Notes under the pieces: model-generated
The model's input: the letters and a program-made list of their open reading frames with translations, nothing else
Databases searched by the model: none
Told to the model about the DNA's origin: nothing
Program-made: the position numbers and the translations under genes
Origin: Trileptium ribeirensis
Lineage: Eukaryota; Nematoda; Enoplea; Enoplida; Thoracostomopsidae
Reading direction: 5' to 3'
Assembly: GCA_030248225.1 (NCBI GenBank)
Contig: JASANE010024941.1
Span: 1 to 64,000, forward strand
DNA: 64,000 nucleotides
Part shown: positions 43,732-54,640 of the stretch, one piece after another
Layout of the letters: every line of letters begins with the position of its first letter
Position numbering within the stretch: position 1 is the first letter of the stretch

Positions 43732-45864
43732 ATGCCCCGAATATACAATCGCAAAACGGAACCCGTTCGTTTGGATGCGTTACAAGCGGCTATTAATGAC
43801 GTTATCAAAAACAATATTCCCATTCGTACAGCAGCAGAAACACATAATATTAGTAAAAGTACTCTTTCCGATCGTGTTGCAGCTGCAAGGCGCGATAGAC
43901 CTGTTCAGCAAAAAGGCGGTCAGCCAAGTCTTCCTCAGTCCGCGGTCCTGGACATCGCGGCTGCGGTAAAAGCCATGGCACGTTGCGGTATTGGGCTAAG
44001 CCGGACAGAGTTGAAAAACGAAGTCCAAAAATTTGTCATTGCTAACTATGATGCCACAAACGAAGTAGGCCAATACTTGAGAAAATATTGCCGATTTAAA
44101 GATAAAAGGCCAAACGACGATTGGCTACGGAAATTTTGTGTCGACAACCACATAACTTTGCGAGTCGGACAACCGATTCAAAAAATTCGCGTCTTCGCAC
44201 AGTCAGACCCTTTCTCCATTTATGGATTTTTCGACGACCTCGAAAAGTGCATCACAGACTTAGGTCTAAGCGACAAACCGGGACAGGTTTGGAATTGCGA
44301 TGAATCGGCATTCTTCTATGACCCGAAGTCCAAAAAAGTTCTCGCTGAACAAGGCGAAAAAATCGACTTCATCATCGAGGGTTCTGGGCGTGATTGCGTT
44401 ACCGTCCTCGCATGTGTGTCTGCCCGTGGTGATTGTCTTCCACCGTTAATAATTTTTTCCGGTAAGCAAGTCCAAAGCACGTGGATTGGAGACGCTGCTC
44501 TTGTCGACCCTGAAACCAGCCTCACTTGCACTGATACAGGTTGGATGACAAGGGAAAAATTTATAATGTGGTTTGATAGATTTTGTCGATCTGTGAAAGA
44601 ACGGCCGTTGATTCTAGTATTCGACGGCGCCAAAAGCCACATTAGCGTAGATTTGATGAAAAATGCCCGCCGAAATAATGTCTGCATCCTCCGTCTACCT
44701 CCCCACACGACCCATCTACTCCAACCACTTGATAAATGTTGTTTCAAACCTCTTAAGACATCGTGGCTCGAAGCGACTAGCAGTTCGCAGAAGATGCGCA
44801 TGTCCAAAAGCGCCTTCGTCGAGACGCTGAATGCTGTATGGCCTAAAGGACTAACAGAGGCGAATATTGTCTCGGGTTTTAGGTCAACAGGAATCTTCCC
44901 ATGTGACAGAAACCGATTTCCAGTTGAAAAGTTGAATCCTGCCCAGTTGCAGTCCTATTACGCGCAGCAGGTCAGTCCGGCTAGACATAACGTCAACTCC
45001 GCGACTCCTAGAAGCATAAGCCCGCCGCGGCCTACAGCTGCATCTGCTAGCACCGCCAGGCCGGCGGTTGCTAAGTCCTTAACAGCAACCATATCCGGTT
45101 CATCGGCTCAAGTGGCCGCAACCAGTATCCAACTCTGCACTTCCCCATCCATAAGCAGCCCCGAAACACCAGCAACCAGCAGTCAGTTGTCGCCGTTCGA
45201 GACACAGCTTATGCAATCGATCTCTGCGGTGCGCAATAAACAGCAGCCAGCAGCAAAACGCCGAAAACTTAGTGGTGCCGGCTCAATTTTAACACACGAC
45301 GACATGATCAAACTGCTCGAAGAAAAGGAGAAACTACGAAAAGATAAGGAGTCGAAGAGTGTGGAGAGACAGCTATCGAAATTAAAACCAAAAGTAAGAA
45401 AAACCAAACGGCGCACTAAGTCCCCTTCAGTTTCAAGCATCAGCAGCGACGGATTTGAAGTCGAAGACGAATCAGAAGAATCCGACGGTGACATCGAGGG
45501 ACCACTAATGGCAGTCCTCGATGAAGCACGGAAATCGCTCAAAGGGGGCGGTTTGTACGCTGTGTATTTCGACAAAACATTCGCAATCGGTCGGTATGTA
45601 GGCCAACCTGATGCCATCACTCGACCCAAAAACCAACGCGAAGCCCTTTTCACTTTCAATTTCTTGGAACGCACACCGGGCTGCAAATGGAACCTACGGG
45701 CAAAAGAAGACATATCCGACGTCAACGGCATACAGATATTGTATGGCCCTATTGAAGTCGAAGGTACAGTTCCATATGATTTGTCTTCACTTGACAAGCA
45801 ACTAAGGGAGCTCCACCATCGCGTCAAAAAAAGCGGCCTGGTGGAACAATTTATCACTTATTGA
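43732..45864 (+). CDS. pogo/Tigger-like transposase, 710 residues, intact
   Basis: Cut-and-paste transposase of a pogo-like element, expected to act in the nucleus on the element's own ends. Residues 10-55 form a psq-type helix-turn-helix (DVIKNNIPIRTAAETHNISK). Residues about 70-150 form a CENP-B-like DNA-binding region. The DDE core has Asp190 (WNCDESAFF), Asp298 (LILVFDGAKSH) and Asp334 (HLLQPLDKCCF), giving DD35D spacing. Residues 400-600 are Ser/Pro/Lys-rich and disordered, with a basic KRRK motif that may target the nucleus. Residues 600-710 are a compact domain (LYAVYFDKTFAIGRYVGQ; NGIQILYGPIEVEG) shared with the decayed relative at 29826. There are no breaks from ATG to TGA. The start is the first ATG (AATGCCCCGA), and the HTH follows at once. 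Confidence 0.92.
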   Translation: MPRIYNRKTEPVRLDALQAAINDVIKNNIPIRTAAETHNISKSTLSDRVAAARRDRPVQQKGGQPSLPQSAVLDIAAAVKAMARCGIGLSRTELKNEVQKFVIANYDATNEVGQYLRKYCRFKDKRPNDDWLRKFCVDNHITLRVGQPIQKIRVFAQSDPFSIYGFFDDLEKCITDLGLSDKPGQVWNCDESAFFYDPKSKKVLAEQGEKIDFIIEGSGRDCVTVLACVSARGDCLPPLIIFSGKQVQSTWIGDAALVDPETSLTCTDTGWMTREKFIMWFDRFCRSVKERPLILVFDGAKSHISVDLMKNARRNNVCILRLPPHTTHLLQPLDKCCFKPLKTSWLEATSSSQKMRMSKSAFVETLNAVWPKGLTEANIVSGFRSTGIFPCDRNRFPVEKLNPAQLQSYYAQQVSPARHNVNSATPRSISPPRPTAASASTARPAVAKSLTATISGSSAQVAATSIQLCTSPSISSPETPATSSQLSPFETQLMQSISAVRNKQQPAAKRRKLSGAGSILTHDDMIKLLEEKEKLRKDKESKSVERQLSKLKPKVRKTKRRTKSPSVSSISSDGFEVEDESEESDGDIEGPLMAVLDEARKSLKGGGLYAVYFDKTFAIGRYVGQPDAITRPKNQREALFTFNFLERTPGCKWNLRAKEDISDVNGIQILYGPIEVEGTVPYDLSSLDKQLRELHHRVKKSGLVEQFITY

Positions 45865-46478
45865 CTATGGGTATGGGGTGGGGGCGAACGAGCGTATGCT
45901 CAGGATGGGGTGGGGACTGGGTCAAGCATCGAGAGAAATATATAACTTCGATACATCGACTCGTCATAATCAACCGATTCCACGGCCACAAATTGGTCAA
46001 GATGATCAAGTCAATTGATTTTTGGTCAAGAATCAACGAAAAGAATCAACAGGTGAGATAAAATCCAAAATTAACAAGGTCAGTGGGGTAAAACCGGACG
46101 CAGTGACATCAGTGTTCCAAATTGTAACCCTAACAACAGAGTTCGGCATTATTGAGAATTAGCTATTAACGCGGTAGCATATATAGCAGTTACTACCACT
46201 GCCTTCTTGTCTATCACCAGGTTTTACTAAGTCAGGTTTTACTAAGTGTCCGTATTCACCCCACGACTGTCCGAATTCACCCCGTGTGGGGTGAATCCGT
46301 ACGGTACTGTTTTTGAAATATATTTTGATGAGTAGATAACTAATCATGGATGTTATAATGTCCATCTATCCGGCGGGCAACAACATTGAACAGGTATATG
46401 TATGATCCGATTAAGCCTTGTAACCATCTAGAAAACAAAAGGTTTGTCAAAAGTGTCCGGATTCACCCCACCCTACTA

Positions 46479-47271
46479 TATATATATATACAAATTTCCT
46501 TAAGTATAAACATATATACAAACGAAATTTTATATTTTTATGGAAACAGAACAGAGACAATAACGTTATGTGAAAAATTTCCTGAAAAGATTGAACCCTT
46601 ACGGAGGGCAGATTTTTACAATATATCGTTACTTATTTAGCTCACTAAAATATAGGAAAGAAGCAAGACGCTGCATTCTTTGAACCCGCTGAGAAAGGAT
46701 TTTCATTCAGTCGCTGAAATATTGCAAACAAGTGTTTCTAATGTTTCTAACAAATGTTAGTGAGTGTTATTTTTGGCTATAAGTACATTTGCAAAATCAA
46801 GAGTATCTGCGAACTGTAAATAAAATAAAAATACCTGTAAGACAAGAATGATTCGCCAACCACTAACACAAGTAGCTAAACAATTGTTTACACTGGAATA
46901 AGAGATTAAGGTCGAGTTGAATATCAATACTACATACTGCGATGCAGAAACTCATTGACGTAAACTAAATTCCTGACATGTATTCTTGTAAGTCTCACAT
47001 ATCGTTCTATACTTCGTCTCAGGAGTATGTAACATAGATAACTTTTACGTGGTTGGAAACAGTAATTGGTAATATTTTTATAAGTTCACCAATGATTAGC
47101 GTTTTTAACAAACTAAACTCCATTTTGAATCATTGTTACAGAGAATATTGTAAAAATCTGTTTTCTACATGGACATACATAATACATGATAATTATATCT
47201 TATTTATAACTAGTAGCTTGTCTTATCATAGTTTTGAATATGTAATTTAGAGATTTACATTTGAGCATCAA
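46479..47271. other. Intron sequence without recognisable features
   Basis: AT-rich DNA between the pogo-like element and the Helitron-like copy. No open frame of note and no shared repeat were seen. Confidence 0.5.
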
Positions 47272-48140
47272 ACTAGTAACTCGCAAGCGAGGGTGAAACT
47301 TGGCTAGTGCGGTTTCATTTTTAAGTTTTTTGTTTAATCACCTGCATCAAGATGTGTTTGATTAATGTACCACCCTAAAACCTCTTGAACCTTGAATCTA
47401 TTGAAAACCATAAAACCTCGTCGACCCTAAAACCACCGAAAACAGCTCACACCACAGCAAGTATTTGTGCTGGTGTCTAAATAACCAAATGCTCGTTTTC
47501 AACCTACCGGAAAACCTATATAGACAAATCTTGATTCCCTGCACGCAATACATAATAAAGGAGATGAAAAAGAGCACTTTCAAAATGGGATTAGTCGACC
47601 GTAAAACAATCGAAACCCCGTGAAATGGTATAATATAGTCGAGTTACACTCTGGATATCACAACCATCGTATGCAGCGCACTTGATAACCTTAACTTAAT
47701 AAGTGCTCACTGTAAGGTAAAAACACGCCGAAAATTAAAAAAATCGCTATTTCTGGCAAATGGTCGACGATCCATATTCGGGCTCACAGCGGCCCAGGTA
47801 GTGGTGTTACAAGTCGTGAACAGCAAATTGTAGAACTCCATAATATGGTTCTGGATGAGTCGTCGTTTTTGGAATTTATGATTGGGAAGCTTGTGTGGTG
47901 TGATATGGGCTGCGAAACAATAGATTTGACAAAGCCTATTTTTTGCAATTTTGACTATGAAGGTGGGGTCGGGTCTGTTCTTGTTAAGCTAAAGGACACA
48001 TCCTATCAAACAAAAAATTTATCGAAATCCGTTCACCCGAAAATGAATTATGAATGATAGAAACAGACAAAAGGAAATTTCACCAATTTCCCCCGAGCGC
48101 CCTCAATGGAAACTCCGCTCGTTTAGCTCGCTTCGTTTCC
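47272..48140 (-). mobile_element. Helitron-like element, copy C
   Basis: The left boundary reads on the minus strand as CTCGCTTGCGAG, three bases, CTAG, T. The right boundary has GCTCGTTTAGCTCGCTTCG. The interior matches copy A over most of its length (CCTACCGGAAAACCTA, GTGCTCACTGTAAGG, TATTCGGGCTCACAGCGGCC). It holds no gene. It lies in the cofilin intron. Confidence 0.6.
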
Positions 48141-48159
48141 CTGAGTTAAAATGAACCAT

Positions 48160-48640
48160 GAGTTGTACTACAAAATAAGACCAGAACACCTATATAGCTC
48201 GAGCGGCTGCGGAGATGTTACCATTTTAGTTTATTTTGGGTCCCAAGGGCCCATCAAAAACTTTTTGACATAATCTGCAAAGTAAACTGTGACAATAGCA
48301 GCACATCATTTTCAGCTAGATAGAGGATGAATTGGTTTTCAAAATTAGACCAAAGACACTTTATATATCTTGAGCGATTATATCCGTTTTCATGTATTTT
48401 GGGTCCTAAGGCCCATTGAAAAACTCTTTTGGCCCAACCCTGCAAAGTAAAAAATAACAATAGGAGCACACCATTGTGAAATTTTTACAAGGAAAATTGT
48501 ACAAAATGAGACCACAAACACCTATTAGCTCGAACGGTTGTGGAGGTATTGTCTTTTCGTGTATTTTTTTCACGGCCCATTTTCGAACCTTCTAATAGGG
48601 GGGACCTATTTGCTCTACAAAATGAGTTCAATTTGACTCT
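48160..48640 (+). repeat. Tandem array of the 165-bp repeat, about three units
   Basis: ACAAAAT(A/G)AGACCA-type unit starts are at about 48169, 48337, 48499 and 48614. Each is followed by an ACACCTAxxxAGCTCGA(G/A)CGG block and (T/C)GTxTATTTTGGG. Single units of the family occur at 27830, 32620 and 35755. Confidence 0.7.
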
Positions 48641-48699
48641 CTATGTACACTGGTTGGCGTGTTGCAGAAAGTAATGTGATTTTTTGGGAGCCGAGCCGC

Positions 48700-49110
48700 T
48701 TTAACCCGCTTTTTCGGGGTACGTTGGTATCGGACTTTGCGCTATCGGGAATGCTGCAGTTAAACACTGGGTGGCCGCAGCCCCGAAACGCCCGAAAACC
48801 ATGAAACAAATTTCAATGATTTTTGAATTTTTTATTGCATCGTGTCCCATGTTCTCGACTTCAACTCCCGAATCAAAAATGTAAGTATTGCTGTTACAGT
48901 TGATTTTTCGCATATAATAACCCTACAAATTTCACGTTTTTGGCAGCAAAACCTCATTTCACCTTTACTTACCAGGCTGTGTGGTCGCACCACGCGAAAT
49001 TCAAGAAATCGGTAAGGAAACTATTGTTTGCAAAGTGCTGGGAAATGGGTTGCACTGGTCTCAGGGAAACTATTGCCTGCAAACAGCTGCTACTGTACCA
49101 AAGACATTAA
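48700..49110. repeat. Half copy of the giant foldback element
   Basis: TTTTTTATTGCATCGT, CTCGACTTC, AATCAAAAATxTAA and TTGCTGTTACA, then TTACCAGGCTGTGTGGTCGCACCACGCG, reproduce the left arm and arm junction seen at 560-760. An apex-like segment with GGAAACTATTGTTTGCAAA and its inverted mate follows. The second arm is missing. Confidence 0.65.
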
Positions 49111-49260
49111 AATTGCAAACAGTGGAACGGCCACGACCCGGCGTAGAATTGGGCATGACGACCCTTGCCTCCGCAGTCAAAACATCTGCTCAGGACCATC
49201 TGCTCAGTTGGGTTTACTCAATCCTTTTTTGCGGTGGAATATTTTTTGAAATGTTTCGAA

Positions 49261-49630
49261 CTGGGCTCTCCATGCGCTAAAATTTTGCCATCCGGCATGA
49301 ACCAGGACACCTCCTAGTTTCGAAGCGGGGGCTCCCGATTTTCCCAGGGGACATTTTGCCAAGAGAAGAACTGTTAAAAATCGTGTTAGAAACACTGCCA
49401 AAACACTTTTGATGAAGGACAAAGCTATTGTGAAGCAAATTTTGACAAAATTTACGAAATTTATGGCTTCAGAACGGAATTTTAGTACAAATTTTGATCA
49501 ATCTTTTTGTACTTTGGACCGAATGGAAACTAAAAAATTTTCTAGAGGCGGTGATCTGGGGGGAGCCCAAAATTTTGCCAGGGGGAACCGAAAAATGCCA
49601 TAACCCCACAGCCCAATTTTGAGAGACCAG
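49261..49630. mobile_element. MITE, CTGGGCTCTC family, copy 2 (inverted relative to copy 1)
   Basis: It begins CTGGGCTCTCC and ends GAGAGACCAG, flanked by TCGAA on both sides (49256-49260, 49631-49635). Internal blocks such as GGCTTCAGAACGGAATTTTA and ACATTTTGCCAAGAGAAGAA are reverse complements of copy 1. Confidence 0.8.
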
Positions 49631-50149
49631 TCGAACTATCAATCTGCTAGTTCAGCTGTTATCTGGTATTTTCCTGCGTTGGCACAATCATTTAATTGCA
49701 ACGCTGGGCACAATTTTTTAATTGCAACTGTGCTAATAAGTTATAATATGTGTATTTTGATATTTGTTACCTTTGTTTAACGCTGAACATAGACCCCCGA
49801 ATTTTTTTGAAAGGACCCCGAGAAGGCCAAACAACTGAAACGGGCCACCCTGCAAAGATTTCAAGTTATCGATGAACTATTGGGCGAATCTATTTGCCCC
49901 GTCACAGTTCAGTTATATATGCTAAAAGCCCAAAAACGGGCATTATCAAATTTTACAACTGTCACAGATAGTAAGAATAATTGGTCGAATCGCTCGTTTC
50001 AACTCAATCAAAATTGAATAATATTATGTTTTTTTATTTCGCAGGTGTAGTTATATAGAAAATGGCTCTGCAACATACTGAATCAAAATTTGGTTTGTCT
50101 TAAGGTGTCAGCGTTTAGCCTGTTTTCGGTATTTAGAACGTAGTGGAGA

Positions 50150-51245
50150 TTGTGTGTTGCAGTGGTGAAATGTTTTAAATTCCATCTGTGTGTGATCGAC
50201 AATAACTCGGGAACGACTTAACCTATTTTCATGATCTTGGGCTCATTCGAACTAGCATAGGACTTACATGTACATTCCCGAGCGTTTTTTGATTTAGATT
50301 CTGGTTCCGGGGTCAAAGCTCAAAACGTGGATTTTTCGCCCCGTTTTAGTACCTTTCACGGAAGCAAGGTTATTTTTATCTTAATATTAAAATTATTTTC
50401 TCGGGGTGGTTTTGTTTCATAGTAATATGATAAATACCGATGTCTCTTTTTTGTTTTTCGATTAAGGCTCAGGTTCTGCATGGGGTTTGAGGTACTGCGG
50501 TATCGCGCCCCACTGGTTTTTCGACCCAAAATTTGAAAATATATTGCGTCGTCTTGGGCGGCTTATAAGTTTCACTTGGGGGTGTTCGTGCATGGTAAAC
50601 TCTTTGTCGGTGTTGGTTTTGCTATGTGACCCATGGTAACATGGGTACGAGGGTATGGCGCCCTTAAGGTTCGGGGTCAGAGAGCAAAATAAAGGTTTTT
50701 TTACCTGATTTTAGTACCCTTCACGGAAGCAAGACTATTTTTATCTTAACTTTCTAATTTTTTTCTTTGTTTGGTTTTATTTCATAGTAAAATTATAAAT
50801 GCCGATGTCTCTTTTTTGTTTTTCAGCTAAGTCTTCGATTCATGGGGTTTGAGGTATGGCACCCCCATGGTTCCTCGACCCAAAATTCGAAAGTTTGATC
50901 TGCTGTCCTGGACGGCTGAAAAGTTTTAACTGGGGGTTTTCGGGCATCACAAACTCATTGCCCGTTTTGATTTTGTTCTGCGATCCATAATGGTTCTATA
51001 GGTACGGGGATATGGTGCCACCATGGTTCATCGATCTAAAATTTCTAGTTACGTCCTCTGGGAGGCTGATGCTTGCACATAGTGGTTTGAGCAACTTATT
51101 GTTGGTGTTAGTTTTGTTCAACTTGTGCAGTATTGTATGATATCCACATATCGAGGTATGCTGTCGAAAACTGATTGGTTGTGCATGCAAAAGGCGTAGG
51201 TGTACCTATGCTTCACTACGTTCTGCAATCTCGATGGAGGCTGTT
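50150..51245 (+). repeat. Dispersed tandem repeat of about 350 bp, copy 2
   Basis: It carries the same ordered blocks as 32970-33840. TTTCATAGTAAxATxATAAA occurs at about 50417 and 50782, with TTAGTACC(C/T)TTCACGGAAGC and, at the right end, GTTGTGCATGCAAAAG with CTATGCTTCACTACGTTCTG. It has the same orientation as copy 1, so the two form direct repeats on either side of two cofilin exons. Confidence 0.75.
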
Positions 51246-52638
51246 AGAAAATGAAAAACCTAATCAAAGATACCAGAGTGAACGCAACGACAGAAAATAT
51301 TTTGATAACTATGAAGGTATCCAAAAGACGTGAAACCGAAACTTCGGAATTACTGCTACTCCTTTCTGTTTAGAGATTTTTTGTGTAACTTGTACAAACT
51401 GCAAGTAACAGTTTCGTATTGAAAATATAACTTGACTTTTAAGCAAAGGTGAATAAATTCACGTATGATTCGCAGTTTTCGCGCTTTTTGGCTCGTTCGA
51501 TATGTGCAGTAGAGTTCACGTTGATATATTTTGTATGTTTAATTAAATTAGCTTGTTATTGAAGCGTCTCGGTGCTTCACATTGTTATCTAATATTTTTA
51601 TAGAGGTGGTCAAAATGCCGTCAGTATGGCAATGTTCGGTATCTAAAATTGTATCGGTATTTCCAAGTTTCGAACGTCTCAATTTCCAGGAGGGATTTCT
51701 TTATTCAGATTACAACTTTTTTGGTCGAAAATAAATACGACAAACAAATACGATAATTTCGGCATCAAAATCAACTAATATGATGTTTTGGTGGCTCTGT
51801 GTCTATTTAGAATAATTATTTAGATTTTAAGCTGTTATCGCAGATGTAAAAGCTGCTTTGAATGAATTAAAATATGTGGATCTTCCCCCTTCTCTTGGGT
51901 CGCAATTGAGTACGAATTTTCGCCTGTGTTTCAGGTGCCGCATGGAAACCCCGGGTATGTAATAAAACAAGTCTTCCTACTAATCTATATAAAAGAAATT
52001 TGTACTACATGCCTTGTTTATCTTCTTTGTAAAAATATTGTATACGTTTACGTTATATTAACAAAATTGTCACACTTTATGTGTGTTTTAGGATGACGCG
52101 GATGATTCATGCGTCATTTGTACCAGTTAGGGACAAATTGCCAACATTCTTGTTGTTACCGTTTCCTGACTTCTTGACCATGCCCTACCCACCTACTTTT
52201 GTTCTAATTTGAACATTAAATAAACGTTTTGTTTAGTGCCGGAATTTGGAACAAAAATAATGGTAAGGATAAGGTAAAAGTTAGAAATTTGTTCCGCCGC
52301 TCTAAAGGTTGATAAATGATGCAAAATTAACCGCATCACTCAAGCAGTGTGTCATACGTAAGTGCCACATTCTTCTTAGTGTTCATCTTGGACCTGTGGT
52401 GATGCTAAATGGCGCTTAATTTTGTGATAAATTCGGTCGCACACTGTTGATCACGACATTGCTTACGCCAAATTATAAGACATCACACCTGGAGAAAAAG
52501 ATTTGCCTCTAAAATAAATTTCTTTTTTATTGCTGAGAGATATGTTGATCTGGACGTATATAAATATGCATATTTTGTATCTTGCGCTATGCTAACGCGA
52601 TGGATTTGTGTATGAACGATCTGCTAGAATTGTTTTAG

Positions 52639-52813
52639 CTGCCCAGATGGTGCAAGTATTAAGAAGAAAATGGTCTATGCATCTTCGGCATCTGCAATTA
52701 AAGCTGCCCTTGGTACTGGTAAAATAATCGCGCTACAGGTGTCTGATGAATCGGAAATGTCTCACAAAGAGCTTGTTGGCAAACTATCCGATAAGTACGG
52801 TGACAATTCATAG
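52639..52813 (+). CDS. unc-60: ADF/cofilin, last coding exon, UNC-60A type
   Basis: The acceptor TTTTAG ends at 52638. One base completes the split Ile codon, then CPDGASIKKKMVYASSASAI, KAALGTGKII, QVSDESEMSHKELVGKL and a stop TAG at 52811-52813. The first block is the start of the long actin-binding helix (the 'W/CPD-A-xKxKMxYASS' signature of ADF/cofilin). The C-terminus SDKYGDNS is close to what I remember of UNC-60A. Total predicted length with the Met exon is 167 residues, normal for the family. No clear AATAAA follows within 300 bases; a TATAAA variant lies near 52981. Confidence 0.93.
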
Positions 52814-54640
52814 GTGCGTCTCTTCGGACACATCATTCCAATTTCTTCATTAGTTATTGGTTATGACGTGAGCTATAATAGTTATTCGTTCCTGATTGTG
52901 ATCTGTATAATGATCGTTTTGTTGTGCAGAAATTGAAGCTTTTTATAGTATTACGATACAATGCTTGTTGATTATTTTTATTATAAAGGTTCTTAAAATT
53001 TGTTTCATTCTGGGACAAACTTATTTTGTACCAATTACTTTTTAACTGATTAATATCCAACGGCATTGTCAAATGAGCCAAGGCAGCGAAAATAATTCAG
53101 ATGTTTAGCCGAGAAGCGGGAAAACAGTATTGTTGATACTAGAATTTCTAGAGCTAATTTTTATACATTATAATGTTTAAAATAGGTATTCACATGAAAT
53201 ACTGTGGTTTAGGTTTTTAAAGTCTTTCAACACAGGTTTCATACGCAGTGAAATCTAAATTTATTGTATATTTAAATTTTCAAATTATTACGGTTATGTT
53301 TGTGCATATTCTGATTTCTTCATTCGATGAAAATTTTTTCCATTGGGCATGAACTGACATGTGAGGAATGCCAGGGGTATGAACGCTGAAATGTCAAAGT
53401 TTAATGTTTTCCAGCAAAAACGCTAAAAAAATAGTTCAACCATTTTTTGCTGAAATTATGCATGAGTAAGCTGAAGCTGCGCAGCTTACCACTCTTTTGT
53501 CAAAAGCAACTGCTATTTCGTTGTTCACTGAACACAAAATGTCATTATTAATTGTATAAAAACAGAAATTAGTCCGTTTTACATTTCATACATTATAGTT
53601 TGAAAATGTGCGCGAACACATTGCTGTTAAAGCACATGGACCGAATTGCATTCGCTAATTGCTTTATGGAACAGAAAAATGTCGAAATTATATATATATA
53701 CGGCTATTGAAATCCAAATTTTGTTCTCTAACAGCGTTTTGTACATGGTGTCACAAAAGGATGGTTGGTGGCGCATCTTAAATTACTCTTGCATTAGTCA
53801 AATGTTTAACTATCGGAAGGGAGGGATTCTTGTAAAAAATTTGTTAATTTTTTTATGTCATCTGGGGTGTTCTTATCATAGGGGCCAAAAATTTTGTCAG
53901 GGGCTTTTTGCCGCAGGGCACTCGTTTTTGCCAGAGGAGTTGCTACACAATTGGGAGATGCCAGCATATTTAGTATTTGAGGCATGGAAACACTGAGTGG
54001 TTAAGTTTTTGCCACCTAGGTTTTCTTTTTGCGCGACTGATCGGGTTGCGAATAAACAGAATAACCAAATGTAAGCAATGTGTAGAAATTTTTAATGCAG
54101 TATACATGCAGTCTTGGCTTTTTTTGTGTGGTTTCTCACATGAATAATGTTGCCGAACATTTTTAGAAACATACGTTATTTTCGTCTTAGAAACGCTGCG
54201 TTCCAGCAAATTACCATGTAAATGCCTGGCACATTTGATTAGGGTATTCATACGTTTTTCTCTGCTTTGTAGCGTAAATCTTGTAGGCTTATGTATATAT
54301 TTTCTCAGTCCCTGCAAATTTTTGGTACCCCTTGACAAAAACACGCTTTTTGCTAAAAATTTGTACTCTTTTTTCAATCTCCCTTGCACAGTTTCTTGCT
54401 TTTGTCCTGTAACACTTGATAAAAATGGACATTTTTTCACTGAAACCCGATTATAGATTTAATAATTCTATTAAAGCCATTGTGTCTTCCGTTTCATGCC
54501 CACTGGTGAAATTCTACGTCTCTTGGGACCGGTGTCCCTCATTCATGGTCTTCGGTAATATTTTCAGCAGACGTAGAACTGTGGTAGATCATTATTCGTT
54601 TGGCTAGCAGAGACAAGGTTTTAAACTGATTACGGTAAAT
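52814..54640. other. 3' flank of cofilin, no further gene recognised
   Basis: Sequence with several GGGGCCAAAAATTTTG-like words (53880-53930) that resemble the CTGGGCTCTC MITE family, so much of it is probably decayed element. Open frames of 116 codons (53646-53996, +) and 156 codons (53970-54440, -) show no domain and are not taken as genes. Confidence 0.45.

Larger units (their letters stand above)
43265..46476 (+). mobile_element. Apparently complete pogo-like DNA transposon
   Basis: The ends are GTAGGGTGGGGTGAATCCGG at 43265 and its exact mirror CCGGATTCACCCCACCCTAC ending at 46476, with TA on both sides (43263-43264, 46477-46478). The element is 3212 bp and contains one intact transposase gene. 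A GGGGTGAATCCGGACA word is repeated inside both ends (43295-43312, 43622-43690, 46255-46305). The terminal repeats show no mismatch over at least 20 bases, which suggests a recent insertion. Confidence 0.9.
38724..52638 (+). other. Cofilin intron of 13.9 kb filled with nested mobile elements
   Basis: The intron runs from GTAAGT to TGTTTTAG. In order it holds a decayed LINE split by a hAT-type element, a MITE fragment, an intact pogo-like transposon, a Helitron-like copy, a 165-bp tandem array, half a foldback element, a MITE and a 350-bp tandem family. Non-repetitive remainder is seen only at about 38724-39100, 46480-47270 and 51250-52638, where no gene was recognised. Confidence 0.88.

Noticed and set aside
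45183..45857. 224-codon minus-strand open frame
   Set aside because: Shadow of the intact pogo-like transposase on the plus strand, Ser-rich because it reads the disordered region in reverse.
52093..52130. Short peptide DDADDSCVICTS after a TTTTAG
   Set aside because: It looks like the start of a RING finger but meets a stop after 12 residues and has no continuation.
53970..54440. 156-codon minus-strand open frame
   Set aside because: Basic, low-information composition, no motif, and located in sequence that resembles the decayed MITE family.
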